Shown here: piece after piece, positions 17,282 to 25,181 of the stretch | How positions within the stretch are numbered: position 1 is the first letter of the stretch | Layout of the letters: the number at the start of each line of letters is the position of its first letter | NCBI GenBank assembly: GCA_964649415.1 | Contig: CAZYSK010000078.1 | Location: forward strand, 1 to 28,370 | DNA length: 28,370 nt | Direction of reading: 5' to 3' | DNA from: CAZYSK01 sp964649415 | Lineage (GTDB): Bacteria > Chloroflexota > Anaerolineae > B4-G1 | Notes under the pieces: model-generated | Databases searched by the model: none | What the model saw: only the letters and a program-made list of their open reading frames with translations | What the model was told of the DNA's origin: nothing | Made by a program: the position numbers and the translations under genes

Positions 17282-19340
17282 TGAGGTGCTCCTGCCATCG
17301 GGCATGCAAGTCGGCCACAAACTGATGGGCGCTGCCCCAGTATACGTCAATCTGCGAGTTGCCGAAGTATTTCTGGAAATAGCGTACTACTTCGCGGTGT
17401 TTCGCCTCATCTACCTCGGCGGCCTCGATTTGAACGGCCACGTGCAGCATGCTCCAGCGTCTCAGGTCCACGTTTGCCAGCAAGCCGCGCATGATGACTC
17501 TGAGATCCAGGTCCTCCAGCCGGTAGCCCAGGAACAGCAGCGTCGTCGACGCCAGGCGTGCATTGACGCTCGTGGGGATCAGGTATTGGTAGTCGCGGGA
17601 GATGCGGGCCAGATAGTCCAGGTAATCGTCCTGCGTCAGGACCATCGAGAGCGGATGGTTGTCGGTGCCGAACAGGTGCAGGACGACGGGGGGGGCGTCT
17701 GGATCAACCGGCGGGTTCAGGTCGTAGTGAGGGCTGCCGGCCTCCTTCTGCGGTGGCTCGCGCCAAGCCACCATCTCGCGGCGCGGATCCAGCTCTTTGG
17801 CTCGCAGTGCCAGCGTCATGAAGTTGTCGAAATTGGTGGTCACGTACAGGGGCAGTTTCAGGTCGGCGAGTTGGTGATGGATCTCGCTCTCGGTGAGCTG
17901 TTGGCTGAGTCCCGACCAGTTGGTCGTCTCGGCCATCTTCGACAGCCCAATCCGCCAGTTGGTGGGATCCAGCCTCAGTCCCATGCGCCTCTCGAAACCG
18001 GTGATCAGATCGCGCAGCACCTCCCTCCGCAGGTGGCGATTGTCGAACGTACCGACGAATTGGGCCACGCATGGCAGGTTGTCGCAGTCAGCGAAGGGGT
18101 AGTTGTGCGCCTGGGCCAACCTCTGGGCCAGTTCGGCGTGACTGGGCAAGAGCTCCCGCGTCACGCCAGGCCCCAGGAACGGCGTACATTCGCCGGCGGC
18201 GACGTTGTCCAGCAGCACGCTCCAGAAGCTCTCCGCGCGCTCTCCGAGCACCTGCCCGCGCTGGCCGAACAGCATCCCGGATCGCAGGCGCATATACAGG
18301 ACCGGAATCGCAGCCCCTGGCAGCCTCGCGGTGAGCAGCGTGGCCCGCGCCTCGTTGCTGGCCAGGTCCACGTGCCCGTGTTCGAGCAGCCGCCGATAGA
18401 AGACGCCTGCGAAACGCCGGGCGGTATCGATGGGCACCGCGTCCTGCATCGCCAGGACGGCCGGTACCCCGGCGGCGATCAACCTGGGTGCGAAGCCTCG
18501 AAACGCATCCGCGGCGCTGCGGGTGGCCGTCTGGCAACTGGCCAGGAACACGAGCCGCAGCGATATCCCCAGGCGCGCGATCATCTCGGCGAACTCTGTA
18601 TCCCTGACCCGCGCGACCTGATTTTCCTCGTCGGCCAGGAACAGCACAGGGCCTGCCTGCCCTTCTCCGGCGTGCCCGTGGGCCACGACGTGCAGCGCGT
18701 GATAGCCCTTCCTCAGCTCGGCCTCCAATGCCTCCAGCGTCACGGGCGGTTCCAGGAAGGTGATGTCGATCTGTTCGGCGTCCAGACCGGAGACCGCCCC
18801 GGCGATGATACCCTTCTCTGCATCGACGTCGAATTCGGCCAGGCTGTAGTACGCCAGGTTCTCGGGATGGACGATGGCCACCAGGAGCCTGATGGGGCGT
18901 TTGAGGATCGGGCTGCCCGGTCGCCGCTGGCTTGCCAGGTAGCGCGAGAATGGCGTGTCTACATCGGCTGCCAGCGTTCGAGGGGCAACCCCGGGGCTGG
19001 CGTCCCGCAGGAGTTCCCACGGGATCGTGTGTAGCTCGGGCGCCGAATCGTCAATCCGCAGCCGGACACGTCGCCGGGGGCTCTGCCCGCGCACGTTCGC
19101 CCAGGCGGTCCTCAGTTCCGCCGCCGAGAACAGCAACTGGAACAGCCGCTCTCCGTCCTGGGCGGCGGACGCGGTCGGTACCCACGGCACCACGTCCGGT
19201 CTCAGATACCCCCGCGGGAATTGCTGCTCGCCACTGAAGGTGATCTCCACCGGGTATCCCGCATCCTGAAGCGCCAGGATGCGGATCTCAAGATCAGGAC
19301 AGGCCCCGAGGGCCATTAGCGTGGAGCGTGTCTGGTTCAT
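17274..19340 (-). CDS. CHAT protease fused to a SIR2-like domain
   Basis: This is a 688-aa protein. The first ~100 residues form a CHAT-associated beta-rich lead-in. The CHAT (caspase-HetF) protease has VVAHGHAG (His221) and FLASCQTA (Cys269), followed by AGVPAVLAMQDAVP, a conserved CHAT motif. From residue ~380 a SIR2-type Rossmann domain appears: FLGPGVTRE (nucleotide loop), YVTTNFDN, VVLHLFGTDNHP followed by LTQDDYLDYL, and LLFLGYRLED. SIR2 domains of this class in phage-defence proteins hydrolyse NAD+; whether this one does is inferred. It begins 3 bp after the CHAT-NACHT stop (TAGCTTATG) and overlaps the STAND-TPR start by 8 bp, so stoichiometric co-production is likely. A simple reading is a protease-gated or STAND-gated NADase. 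Confidence 0.92.
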   Translation of the reverse strand: MNQTRSTLMALGACPDLEIRILALQDAGYPVEITFSGEQQFPRGYLRPDVVPWVPTASAAQDGERLFQLLFSAAELRTAWANVRGQSPRRRVRLRIDDSAPELHTIPWELLRDASPGVAPRTLAADVDTPFSRYLASQRRPGSPILKRPIRLLVAIVHPENLAYYSLAEFDVDAEKGIIAGAVSGLDAEQIDITFLEPPVTLEALEAELRKGYHALHVVAHGHAGEGQAGPVLFLADEENQVARVRDTEFAEMIARLGISLRLVFLASCQTATRSAADAFRGFAPRLIAAGVPAVLAMQDAVPIDTARRFAGVFYRRLLEHGHVDLASNEARATLLTARLPGAAIPVLYMRLRSGMLFGQRGQVLGERAESFWSVLLDNVAAGECTPFLGPGVTRELLPSHAELAQRLAQAHNYPFADCDNLPCVAQFVGTFDNRHLRREVLRDLITGFERRMGLRLDPTNWRIGLSKMAETTNWSGLSQQLTESEIHHQLADLKLPLYVTTNFDNFMTLALRAKELDPRREMVAWREPPQKEAGSPHYDLNPPVDPDAPPVVLHLFGTDNHPLSMVLTQDDYLDYLARISRDYQYLIPTSVNARLASTTLLFLGYRLEDLDLRVIMRGLLANVDLRRWSMLHVAVQIEAAEVDEAKHREVVRYFQKYFGNSQIDVYWGSAHQFVADLHARWQEHLNG

Positions 19341-19343
19341 AAG

Positions 19344-22300
19344 CTATTGCTCGCCGCCCAGGCTCATCCGCCAGTGAATCTCCTCGCTGGTCCAATAGAA
19401 GGCCCGCTCTAGCTGGGGTCCCCAATCGGTGCGGTCGGCCCGCAGCCGGGCCAGCGTGTATCGATCTCCGACGGTGGCCAGGGCCTGTATCGCCTTGCGC
19501 CGCAGGTACAGGTTCTCCTTGCCGCTCAGGTGCTCCCGCGTCGCGACACCGCTGAAGTCACCGACGGCGATCTGCTCGAATAGCTCTTTGTAGCTGCTCT
19601 CGTACATGCAGCCCAGTGCGTGGATGGCCTTCGCCTTGAGCCACACGCCGGTGTACTGGTACAGGCAGCGGTCCAGAAAGGCGCGGGTCTCCGGGTGCTG
19701 GGCCCGTATCCGCCCGATCAGGTAGGCGATCCGCTCGTACCAATGGTTGCGCCGGTTCCACGTCCTTCGGTCGATCCCCTCGCGCTCGGCGACCGTCTTG
19801 TCAAGCAGCGGCAGGATCGCGCGGCGCGTCACCACGGCCGGATCCATCAACGCCAGAGCGTCCGTCGCCGCCCAGCGCGTCTCCGACTCGATCTCGGGTT
19901 CGAGGAAGGTCTCCACCAGGAGATCCACAGCTTGTTCCGTCCGTATGTCGCCGAGGGCGAACGCGGCGATTGCCTGGATGCCTCCCTCTCCTGCGTGCAG
20001 CACTTCGCCCAGTCCTTCCACCTCCTTGGCCCGCCACAGGGCCATCGCATCACACAATTGGCTGTCGATGGCGTCCACGTGGTTCAGGGCCTCCGGCCCC
20101 AGGCGCTGGAGCGCGACGGCGGCGGCCATTCGCACGGAACTGTACTCGTAGGTCAGCTCATCGCGCCAGTTGAGCCGCACCTTCTGGTTGGCGACGCGCG
20201 CCAGGGGCGGGACGCCTGCCTCAGGGCTCAGCCACTCCGCTTGCCCCAACTGCCCCAGTGCCTGGGCCGCGCGCACGCGGCGTGTGATTGAGCGCTCGTG
20301 GTCGCAGTCCAGGTGCCACACCAGCGCGTCCACGACCTGGCTCACCATGTCCGGCGGCACCTCTGTGTGGCGGCTTTCCACCAGACAGCGCGCGGCCAGG
20401 AACGCCTGCTCGCCCTCTGCCAGCGCAGCACCGTACAGGAGCATCTTGATGAGCGCGGTGGGATCGGGCATCAACCCGCTCAGCAGGACCAGCGTGTCCT
20501 CCCACCAGCGGAGCCGGGTCAGCCGGCCCAGGGTGGCCGTGATGTCGTCCAGGATCTGGTCACGCCCATCCATGTCGAGGATCGCCCTGGCGCAGCAGTA
20601 GGCGCGGATTGTGGGGTAGACGAATCGCATCGTCTCCGGCCCTACCTGGGCCAGCAGGCCGCATCCCACCAGCGCTTCGTACAGAGCCTCCAGGCTATAC
20701 TCGCGGTTCCCGCGTATCGTGGCCATCGTGCGAAGCGCGTCGCTCATGGCCCACGTGCTGCTGCGTGCCGACTGCATATCCCACGCCAGCGCGTAGAGCG
20801 TCCGCTCGGCCCGGCTCTGCATACCGCGCTCCAGCGGCACAGAGGTGATCGCGTCCTCGACCAGGCTCTGCAGCACTGCGGTGCGCGACTGCGGGTAGAT
20901 CCCGTCCCGTGCCTGATCGAGCATTTTCACCAGCAGCCACGGGCTGGCCGCCAGATCGAAGAGCTGCGCGCGGGCTAGCGCGCCGTACAGGCGGCGGCCG
21001 GTGGGGCTGTCCAGGCCCCGGAGAAACTGCTCCGTCTTGCGCTGAGAAAGCGGCTGGATGACCAGCAGGTCGGTGACGTCCAATTGGTCTGGGTCGAAGT
21101 AGTCCGGGTCCACCGCCAGCATGTACTCGTGTCGCGGGTGCTCGCCGACCAGCGCCTGAATCGCGCGCCACGCCTGGCGGCGCAGCCCGCCGGGCAGGTC
21201 ATCGCTGCCGTCGATCAGAACCCGCAGCGTGGGACCGCAGTCTTGATCGAGCAGATCGGAGAACTGCTCCCTCGTCAGTCCGGGCCAGAAATGACGCAGA
21301 CCGTCGAATACCAGGCTCTCGACGGGATTCACCCGGCCTGAGGCAGCAAGCACGCGTCGATCTAGTTCCAGGAGATTCACGTAGATGGGGACGATCTGGC
21401 GTACAGCGTCAGGCTGCAGCGAGCGATCCGCAGTGGCCCAGGCGATGCGCCGAAGTTGGGTAGTCTTGGCCGTGCCGTGGTCACCCACGAGTGCTACCAG
21501 CAGCGGTTTCTCCCGCTCACTGTCCGCAGAAACCAGGTTTTTTCCGAAAAACCTGGTTTCTTCCCCGGCCATCCTGGTCGCATCTGCCTCGTCATCCCGC
21601 GTCTGTGCCGCAGCATACCTCGCGGAGAAGAGGTTGAGCGTCGCTTCGACCAAGTCAAGCGATGGGGCGGACTCCCGATGGATCTGCCTGAGGCTGCCCG
21701 CGTCCTGGCGTCCAACCAGGTGCACCGCCTCGATGGGCAGATACTCGTTCTCTGCCCAGGGGCGGTAGGGCTTGTGGGCCCGGATGGCCTGGAGTGCCAG
21801 GCCCACCGGATCGGCGGCGAAGAGCTGGCCCTTCTCCAGCCGCATGAACAGCACGGGAATCGCCCAGTCCGTCCGCTCCTGGTCGAACAACAGCAGCCGC
21901 GCCCGGTTCAGCGATTCGTCAATCGTGCCGTGCCGCAGCAGGTGTCGGTAGAAGCCGCGCGTCAACTGCTGCGCTGTCTCCATCGGCACCTTGTCCTGCA
22001 TCGCCACGACCGCCGGTATCCCGACCTGGATCAGCCTGGGCCCCAATCCCACGAACGGGTGCTCGCCGTCCGTCTTTGCACTCTCGCAGGCGGACAGGAA
22101 CACCAGATATGGCAGAGGGTCTGTGGCCGCGAGCTTGACGACCACTTCCTGGTCCGTGACGGCTTTCCACCTCCCGTCCCCTCGCTCCAGGTAGAGCGCC
22201 GCGCTCCCCCGGCCGTCCTCCCTCTCGCGGCGGAAGAACCCGTGCCCCACGAAGTGAAGCGCGTGGTATTCCGAGATCTGGTCGAGGATGGCGTTCAGTC

Positions 22301-22973
22301 CCGTCGTGCCATCCTGGACCCGGTAACCCTCGCGCTCCAGTTGTGCCCGCAGTCCGGACGGTATGCCGCTCTGGCCCGGCATGAACGTTACCTCGAGCTG
22401 TCCACCCCGGCGGAGGTCGCTCAGCGCTTCGCACAGGTTCTCGATCTCCTGCGCGACGTCAACGGGGGTCAGGTCTAGGTCGTCCTTCAATCGCTTGGGG
22501 TTGGAGATCGCGACCAGCAGGCGGATGGGACGGGCTGTGATAGGCTGGGGTTCGGGGATCGGCAGGCCGATGTAGCGCGAGAAGGGTGTCAGCGCGGAGG
22601 TTGACAGCGGGACCGTCTGGCCCTTGTGCACGTGGTAGAGCCGTTCCCAGGGGATGGCGTGGAGCTCGGCGGCGGCTGTGTCTATCCACAGGCGCACGCG
22701 CAGCCGGCCCTCCGTGTCCGCTTCAGCGCGGCCGGTCGCCGTGTCGTAGGCGCGGCGGACAGGTCCTGAGAACAGGGCGTAGAACAGCTCGAGCCCGTAT
22801 TTCTCAGGGTCGAGATCTGCCGTCAACAGCGCCTGCCGGAGCTGCTGATCGAAACTCAGCGCCCCGTCCGAGAAGAAAGCTCCGTTGTCGAGTTCAACCT
22901 CGACGGGATACGTGCCGGCTTCGTCGTCCCAACGAAGGATGCGAATCAGTATATCGGCGTATTCCTCGGACAT
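19344..22973 (-). CDS. CHAT protease-NACHT ATPase-HEAT repeat protein
   Basis: This is a 1209-aa protein, start ATG 22971-22973 with GGGGAGGG upstream. After a ~130-residue lead-in similar in plan to that of the CHAT-SIR2 protein, the CHAT domain has HFVGHG (His244) and FLSACES (Cys296), then GIPAVVAMQDKVP. Residues ~471-482 are the palindrome-encoded peptide ETRFFGKNLVSA, at the junction before the NTPase. A NACHT/STAND-type ATPase follows: P-loop VGDHGTAKTT (Lys503) and Walker B LRVLIDGSDDLPG. The C-terminal ~450 residues are helical with HEAT-like units such as RMAAAVALQRLG and IQAIAAFALGDI, a likely sensor surface. The architecture (protease effector, STAND switch, repeat sensor) matches the general plan of bacterial NLR-like defence proteins. 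It is the first of three tightly coupled genes. Confidence 0.92.
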   Translation of the reverse strand: MSEEYADILIRILRWDDEAGTYPVEVELDNGAFFSDGALSFDQQLRQALLTADLDPEKYGLELFYALFSGPVRRAYDTATGRAEADTEGRLRVRLWIDTAAAELHAIPWERLYHVHKGQTVPLSTSALTPFSRYIGLPIPEPQPITARPIRLLVAISNPKRLKDDLDLTPVDVAQEIENLCEALSDLRRGGQLEVTFMPGQSGIPSGLRAQLEREGYRVQDGTTGLNAILDQISEYHALHFVGHGFFRREREDGRGSAALYLERGDGRWKAVTDQEVVVKLAATDPLPYLVFLSACESAKTDGEHPFVGLGPRLIQVGIPAVVAMQDKVPMETAQQLTRGFYRHLLRHGTIDESLNRARLLLFDQERTDWAIPVLFMRLEKGQLFAADPVGLALQAIRAHKPYRPWAENEYLPIEAVHLVGRQDAGSLRQIHRESAPSLDLVEATLNLFSARYAAAQTRDDEADATRMAGEETRFFGKNLVSADSEREKPLLVALVGDHGTAKTTQLRRIAWATADRSLQPDAVRQIVPIYVNLLELDRRVLAASGRVNPVESLVFDGLRHFWPGLTREQFSDLLDQDCGPTLRVLIDGSDDLPGGLRRQAWRAIQALVGEHPRHEYMLAVDPDYFDPDQLDVTDLLVIQPLSQRKTEQFLRGLDSPTGRRLYGALARAQLFDLAASPWLLVKMLDQARDGIYPQSRTAVLQSLVEDAITSVPLERGMQSRAERTLYALAWDMQSARSSTWAMSDALRTMATIRGNREYSLEALYEALVGCGLLAQVGPETMRFVYPTIRAYCCARAILDMDGRDQILDDITATLGRLTRLRWWEDTLVLLSGLMPDPTALIKMLLYGAALAEGEQAFLAARCLVESRHTEVPPDMVSQVVDALVWHLDCDHERSITRRVRAAQALGQLGQAEWLSPEAGVPPLARVANQKVRLNWRDELTYEYSSVRMAAAVALQRLGPEALNHVDAIDSQLCDAMALWRAKEVEGLGEVLHAGEGGIQAIAAFALGDIRTEQAVDLLVETFLEPEIESETRWAATDALALMDPAVVTRRAILPLLDKTVAEREGIDRRTWNRRNHWYERIAYLIGRIRAQHPETRAFLDRCLYQYTGVWLKAKAIHALGCMYESSYKELFEQIAVGDFSGVATREHLSGKENLYLRRKAIQALATVGDRYTLARLRADRTDWGPQLERAFYWTSEEIHWRMSLGGEQ
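21528..21561. repeat. Palindromic element inside the CHAT-NACHT gene
   Basis: AGAAACCAGGTTTTT (21528-21542), centre TCCG, AAAAACCTGGTTTCT (21547-21561): perfect 15-bp arms. It is in frame and encodes the core of ETRFFGKNLVSA in the linker between the CHAT and NACHT domains, where an insertion would be tolerated. Confidence 0.92.
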
Positions 22974-23011
22974 GGACGCCCTCCCCGCCCGACTCTCCCA
23001 TGCCTGTCAGG

Positions 23012-23677
23012 TCATTCGATTGTCGTCAGGAACTCCTGCGCCATCGCTCCCACGTCGCTCTCGGTAGAGATGCCCGTCCAGCCGTCCCCTGGGCGGACCA
23101 GGTTGGCGACGACGATGCTAGCCCCGTTGAAGATCGCGCTCCGCGCTTCTTTGAGATCCACACCTCCGGCGGCCGAGATCAGGACGTCGAACTTGCTCCT
23201 GAGACGGTTGACGTGCCGGTATTGGATCACCTTGCCGCGCGTGCCCTCCTCGTCGCGGCCACGGTGGAGCACCACCACGGTCGGCGGTGCCTTCAATCGC
23301 ATCACTGCCTTCAGCGGGTCCTTCACGCCGACCATGTCAATCATCGAGTCCATCCCCAGCTCCGCGCAGCGGGCGATGAACAGGTCGAGTGTCTCGGTGG
23401 GCGAGCTCCCGACGATGGTGGCGGCCGTTGCCCCGGCCGCCCGCGCCATGTTAACCTCCCCCAGCGCCCCGTCCACCGTCTTCAGGTCGGCGACGATGTG
23501 GCCGCGCCACAGGCTGCGAATCGCCCGCACGCCGCCCATCCCCGTCAGCTTGATGTAGGGCGTCCCGGCCTCGATCAGGATGCGGTCGCTGCGCCGGATC
23601 GTCGGCAGTACGCGGCGGACGAGTCCCACGTCGTAGTTAAAGGCAATTTGCAGATAGCGGGTCCTTGAGTCCAGCAT
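23012..23677 (-). CDS. OMP decarboxylase/HUMPS-family TIM-barrel protein
   Basis: This 221-aa protein belongs to the orotidine-5'-phosphate decarboxylase superfamily, which includes 3-hexulose-6-phosphate synthase and 3-keto-L-gulonate-6-phosphate decarboxylase. Signatures are IEAGTPYIK on an early strand, the catalytic-type ADLKTVDG motif (Asp64, Lys66, Asp69), a repeated strand-loop AGATAATIVG, and ISAAGGVD near the phosphate site. GTPYIK and the overall length point to the HPS/KGPDC side rather than PyrF. The C-terminal phosphate loop (VVANLVRPGDG) differs from typical HPS, so the substrate is uncertain. It sits 9 bp after the slipin gene and 38 bp before the CHAT-NACHT gene, so it shares their transcript although no functional link is obvious. 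Confidence 0.82.
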   Translation of the reverse strand: MLDSRTRYLQIAFNYDVGLVRRVLPTIRRSDRILIEAGTPYIKLTGMGGVRAIRSLWRGHIVADLKTVDGALGEVNMARAAGATAATIVGSSPTETLDLFIARCAELGMDSMIDMVGVKDPLKAVMRLKAPPTVVVLHRGRDEEGTRGKVIQYRHVNRLRSKFDVLISAAGGVDLKEARSAIFNGASIVVANLVRPGDGWTGISTESDVGAMAQEFLTTIE

Positions 23678-23686
23678 GGCCGCTGC

Positions 23687-24478
23687 TCAGCTCGACTCTT
23701 CTCCGGTCAGAGACCCAATCGCGCGACCCAGGTCAGATGGCATGAAGAGGACGATCTTCTCTGAGGGGTCGGCGGCGATGTCGCGGATGGTCTGCAGCGT
23801 GCGCAGGTGCAACGCGCCTTCGCTCTTCGCCAGGTTCTCCGCGGCCTTTCGCAGGTTCTCCGATGCCGATAGCTCACCCTGCGAGGCGATGATCATGGCC
23901 CGCCGCTCCCGCTCCGACTCCGCCTGCTTGGCCATCGCCCGCTTCATCTCGGCCGGAAGTTCGACCTCCTGGATCTTGATGGACTCTACGTCGACGCCCC
24001 ATCCGCTCGTCTCTGCGTCCACGATCTCCTTGATGCTCCCGGCGATCTCCTCCCGCTCGGTGAGGACGAAGTCCATCTCGCTGTTGCCGATCACGTCCCG
24101 CAGCGCGGCCTGCGTGTACTGTCGCACGGCGAACACGTGATCTTCGATCTTGTTGATCACGTCCTCCGGGTTGATGACCTTGAAGTAGACCACCGCGTTG
24201 ACGAGCATGGGGATGTTGTCCTTGGTCATCACCTCTTGCCGGGGGATGTCGGCCGTCTTGATGCGCATCTCCACCTTGCGCATCGTCTGGAAGATGGGGA
24301 CGACCAGCGTCAGCCCCGGCCCACGTATGCCGGAGTACTTGCCCAGCGTGAAGACGACGCCTCTCTCGTACTCGTATAGCATCCTGATGGAGCGCAGGAT
24401 CAACAAGCCAACTACTACGATGACAGCCACAACGATACAACCGACGGATCCAAGTAGCCCTGCAACGCCTTCACCCAT
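23687..24478 (-). CDS. Slipin-type SPFH/band 7 membrane protein
   Basis: This is a 263-aa membrane-scaffold protein. It has one N-terminal membrane segment (residues ~9-30), then YEYERGVVFTLGKYSGIRGPGL, the typical slipin entry to the SPFH domain (~34-180) with VMTKDNIPMLVNAVVYFKV and ALRDVIGNSEMDFVLTERE. A helical region rich in Glu, Ala and Lys (KRAMAKQAESERERRA) and SDLGRAIGSL finish it. Slipins oligomerise at the inner membrane and often pair with NfeD proteases; no nfeD gene is visible here. Start ATG 24476-24478 has AGGAGGT eight bases upstream. It is the first gene of the minus-strand operon, about 75 bp downstream of an extended -10 promoter. Confidence 0.93.
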   Translation of the reverse strand: MGEGVAGLLGSVGCIVVAVIVVVGLLILRSIRMLYEYERGVVFTLGKYSGIRGPGLTLVVPIFQTMRKVEMRIKTADIPRQEVMTKDNIPMLVNAVVYFKVINPEDVINKIEDHVFAVRQYTQAALRDVIGNSEMDFVLTEREEIAGSIKEIVDAETSGWGVDVESIKIQEVELPAEMKRAMAKQAESERERRAMIIASQGELSASENLRKAAENLAKSEGALHLRTLQTIRDIAADPSEKIVLFMPSDLGRAIGSLTGEESS

Positions 24479-24552
24479 CGCGACTTACCTCCTGGATTAG
24501 GTTGGGGAAAGAACACTACGTCCTGGACCAGCCAGCACGCTTGTCCCCTATG

Positions 24553-24607
24553 ATTATACCACCTTTTCTTTAACAGCGCATCAGAGGTGTGTTAATTCCC
24601 GTTAACA
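24553..24607 (-). promoter_or_regulatory. Extended -10 promoter with TTAACA half-sites before the operon
   Basis: On the minus strand TGGTATAAT is an extended -10 (TATAAT at 24558-24553), with no good -35 at 17 bp. Upstream lie TTAACA at 24570-24575 and the inverted pair TGTTAA (24590-24595) and TTAACA (24602-24607) with a 6-bp spacer. The half-sites could bind a regulator next to a promoter that lacks its own -35. This is the only evident promoter ahead of the eight-gene operon. Confidence 0.55.
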
Positions 24608-24614
24608 GTCCGGG

Positions 24615-25181
24615 TCAAGGCCGTGAGCGGGGACAGGGCGTTGGGGTTGGTTGGCGGGACGTGTGTTGTAGGGGCGAGGCAATCCCGACATCATCGCCCT
24701 CGACGGGGCATGATTTGGGATCACTGCCACCTTTCATTTCGATAGGCCGAACGGGGATTGCCTCGCCCCTACGGGCATCATCACCCGCAACAGGACATGA
24801 TTTGGAATCCGAACCATCTTCCATTACGGTGGGCCATACGGGGATTGCCTCGCCCCTACGCCCACAACCATGTTCGTCCACGGGCGACGATGCATCGCCC
24901 GGCGACGGGGCGTCGGTGATGGCGATGATGCCGTGGACGTGGTTCGGCATGACCACCCAGGCATCCACCATCACGTGGGGGAAATGGCGCGGGATACGTG
25001 ACCAATACGCGTCCACCACGCGCCCGTAGGGGTTCAAACACATGTCGCCCTCGACCACCTCGCCGAACGCGCACACGTGATCCTGGGTGCAGATGGTGAC
25101 GAAATAGGCGCCCGGCGACGTGTAATCATACCCTTTCAGCCTAATCGACCGGCGGTGGTGTCTTTGCGGATCGTGGCCCAT
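24615..25181 (-). mobile_element. Truncated REP-associated (IS200/Y1-like) tyrosine transposase
   Basis: The first ~88 residues are a clear RAYT/TnpA_REP N-terminus: RRSIRLKGYDYTSPGAYFVTICT, a strand-rich middle, and the HUH motif VVMPNHVHGIIAI (His82 and His84 counted from a GTG at 25184). After the HUH motif the frame runs into low-complexity sequence that comes from repeats (GRRGEAIPVWP and RRGEAIPVRP). It ends without the helix bearing the catalytic Tyr that family members have. The product is therefore probably inactive. ATG 25179-25181 overlaps the TGA of the preceding remnant (TGATG). RAYTs are known to move or maintain REP-like palindromes, several of which occur in this window. Confidence 0.8.
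24667..24859. repeat. Tandem 87-bp repeat with inverted GGGATTGCCTCGCCCCTAC motif
   Basis: GGGATTGCCTCGCCCCTAC occurs at 24754-24772 and 24841-24859, exactly 87 bp apart. Its inverse, GTAGGGGCGAGGCAATCCC, lies at 24667-24685. Between them CATGATTTGG is repeated at the same 87-bp spacing, so this is a diverged tandem duplication whose outer copies can fold as a large hairpin. It sits in the 3' half of the transposase frame and replaces the normal C-terminus. Confidence 0.85.

Noticed and set aside
17286..19034. 582-codon plus-strand frame opposite the CHAT-SIR2 gene
   Set aside because: The minus-strand frame carries complete CHAT and SIR2 motifs; the plus-strand translation is low-complexity Gln/Arg/His-rich mirror sequence.
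21456..22478. 340-codon plus-strand frame opposite CHAT-NACHT
   Set aside because: It is a shadow of a gene with clear catalytic motifs. The palindrome reads as a similar peptide on either strand, which makes this frame look more gene-like than it is.
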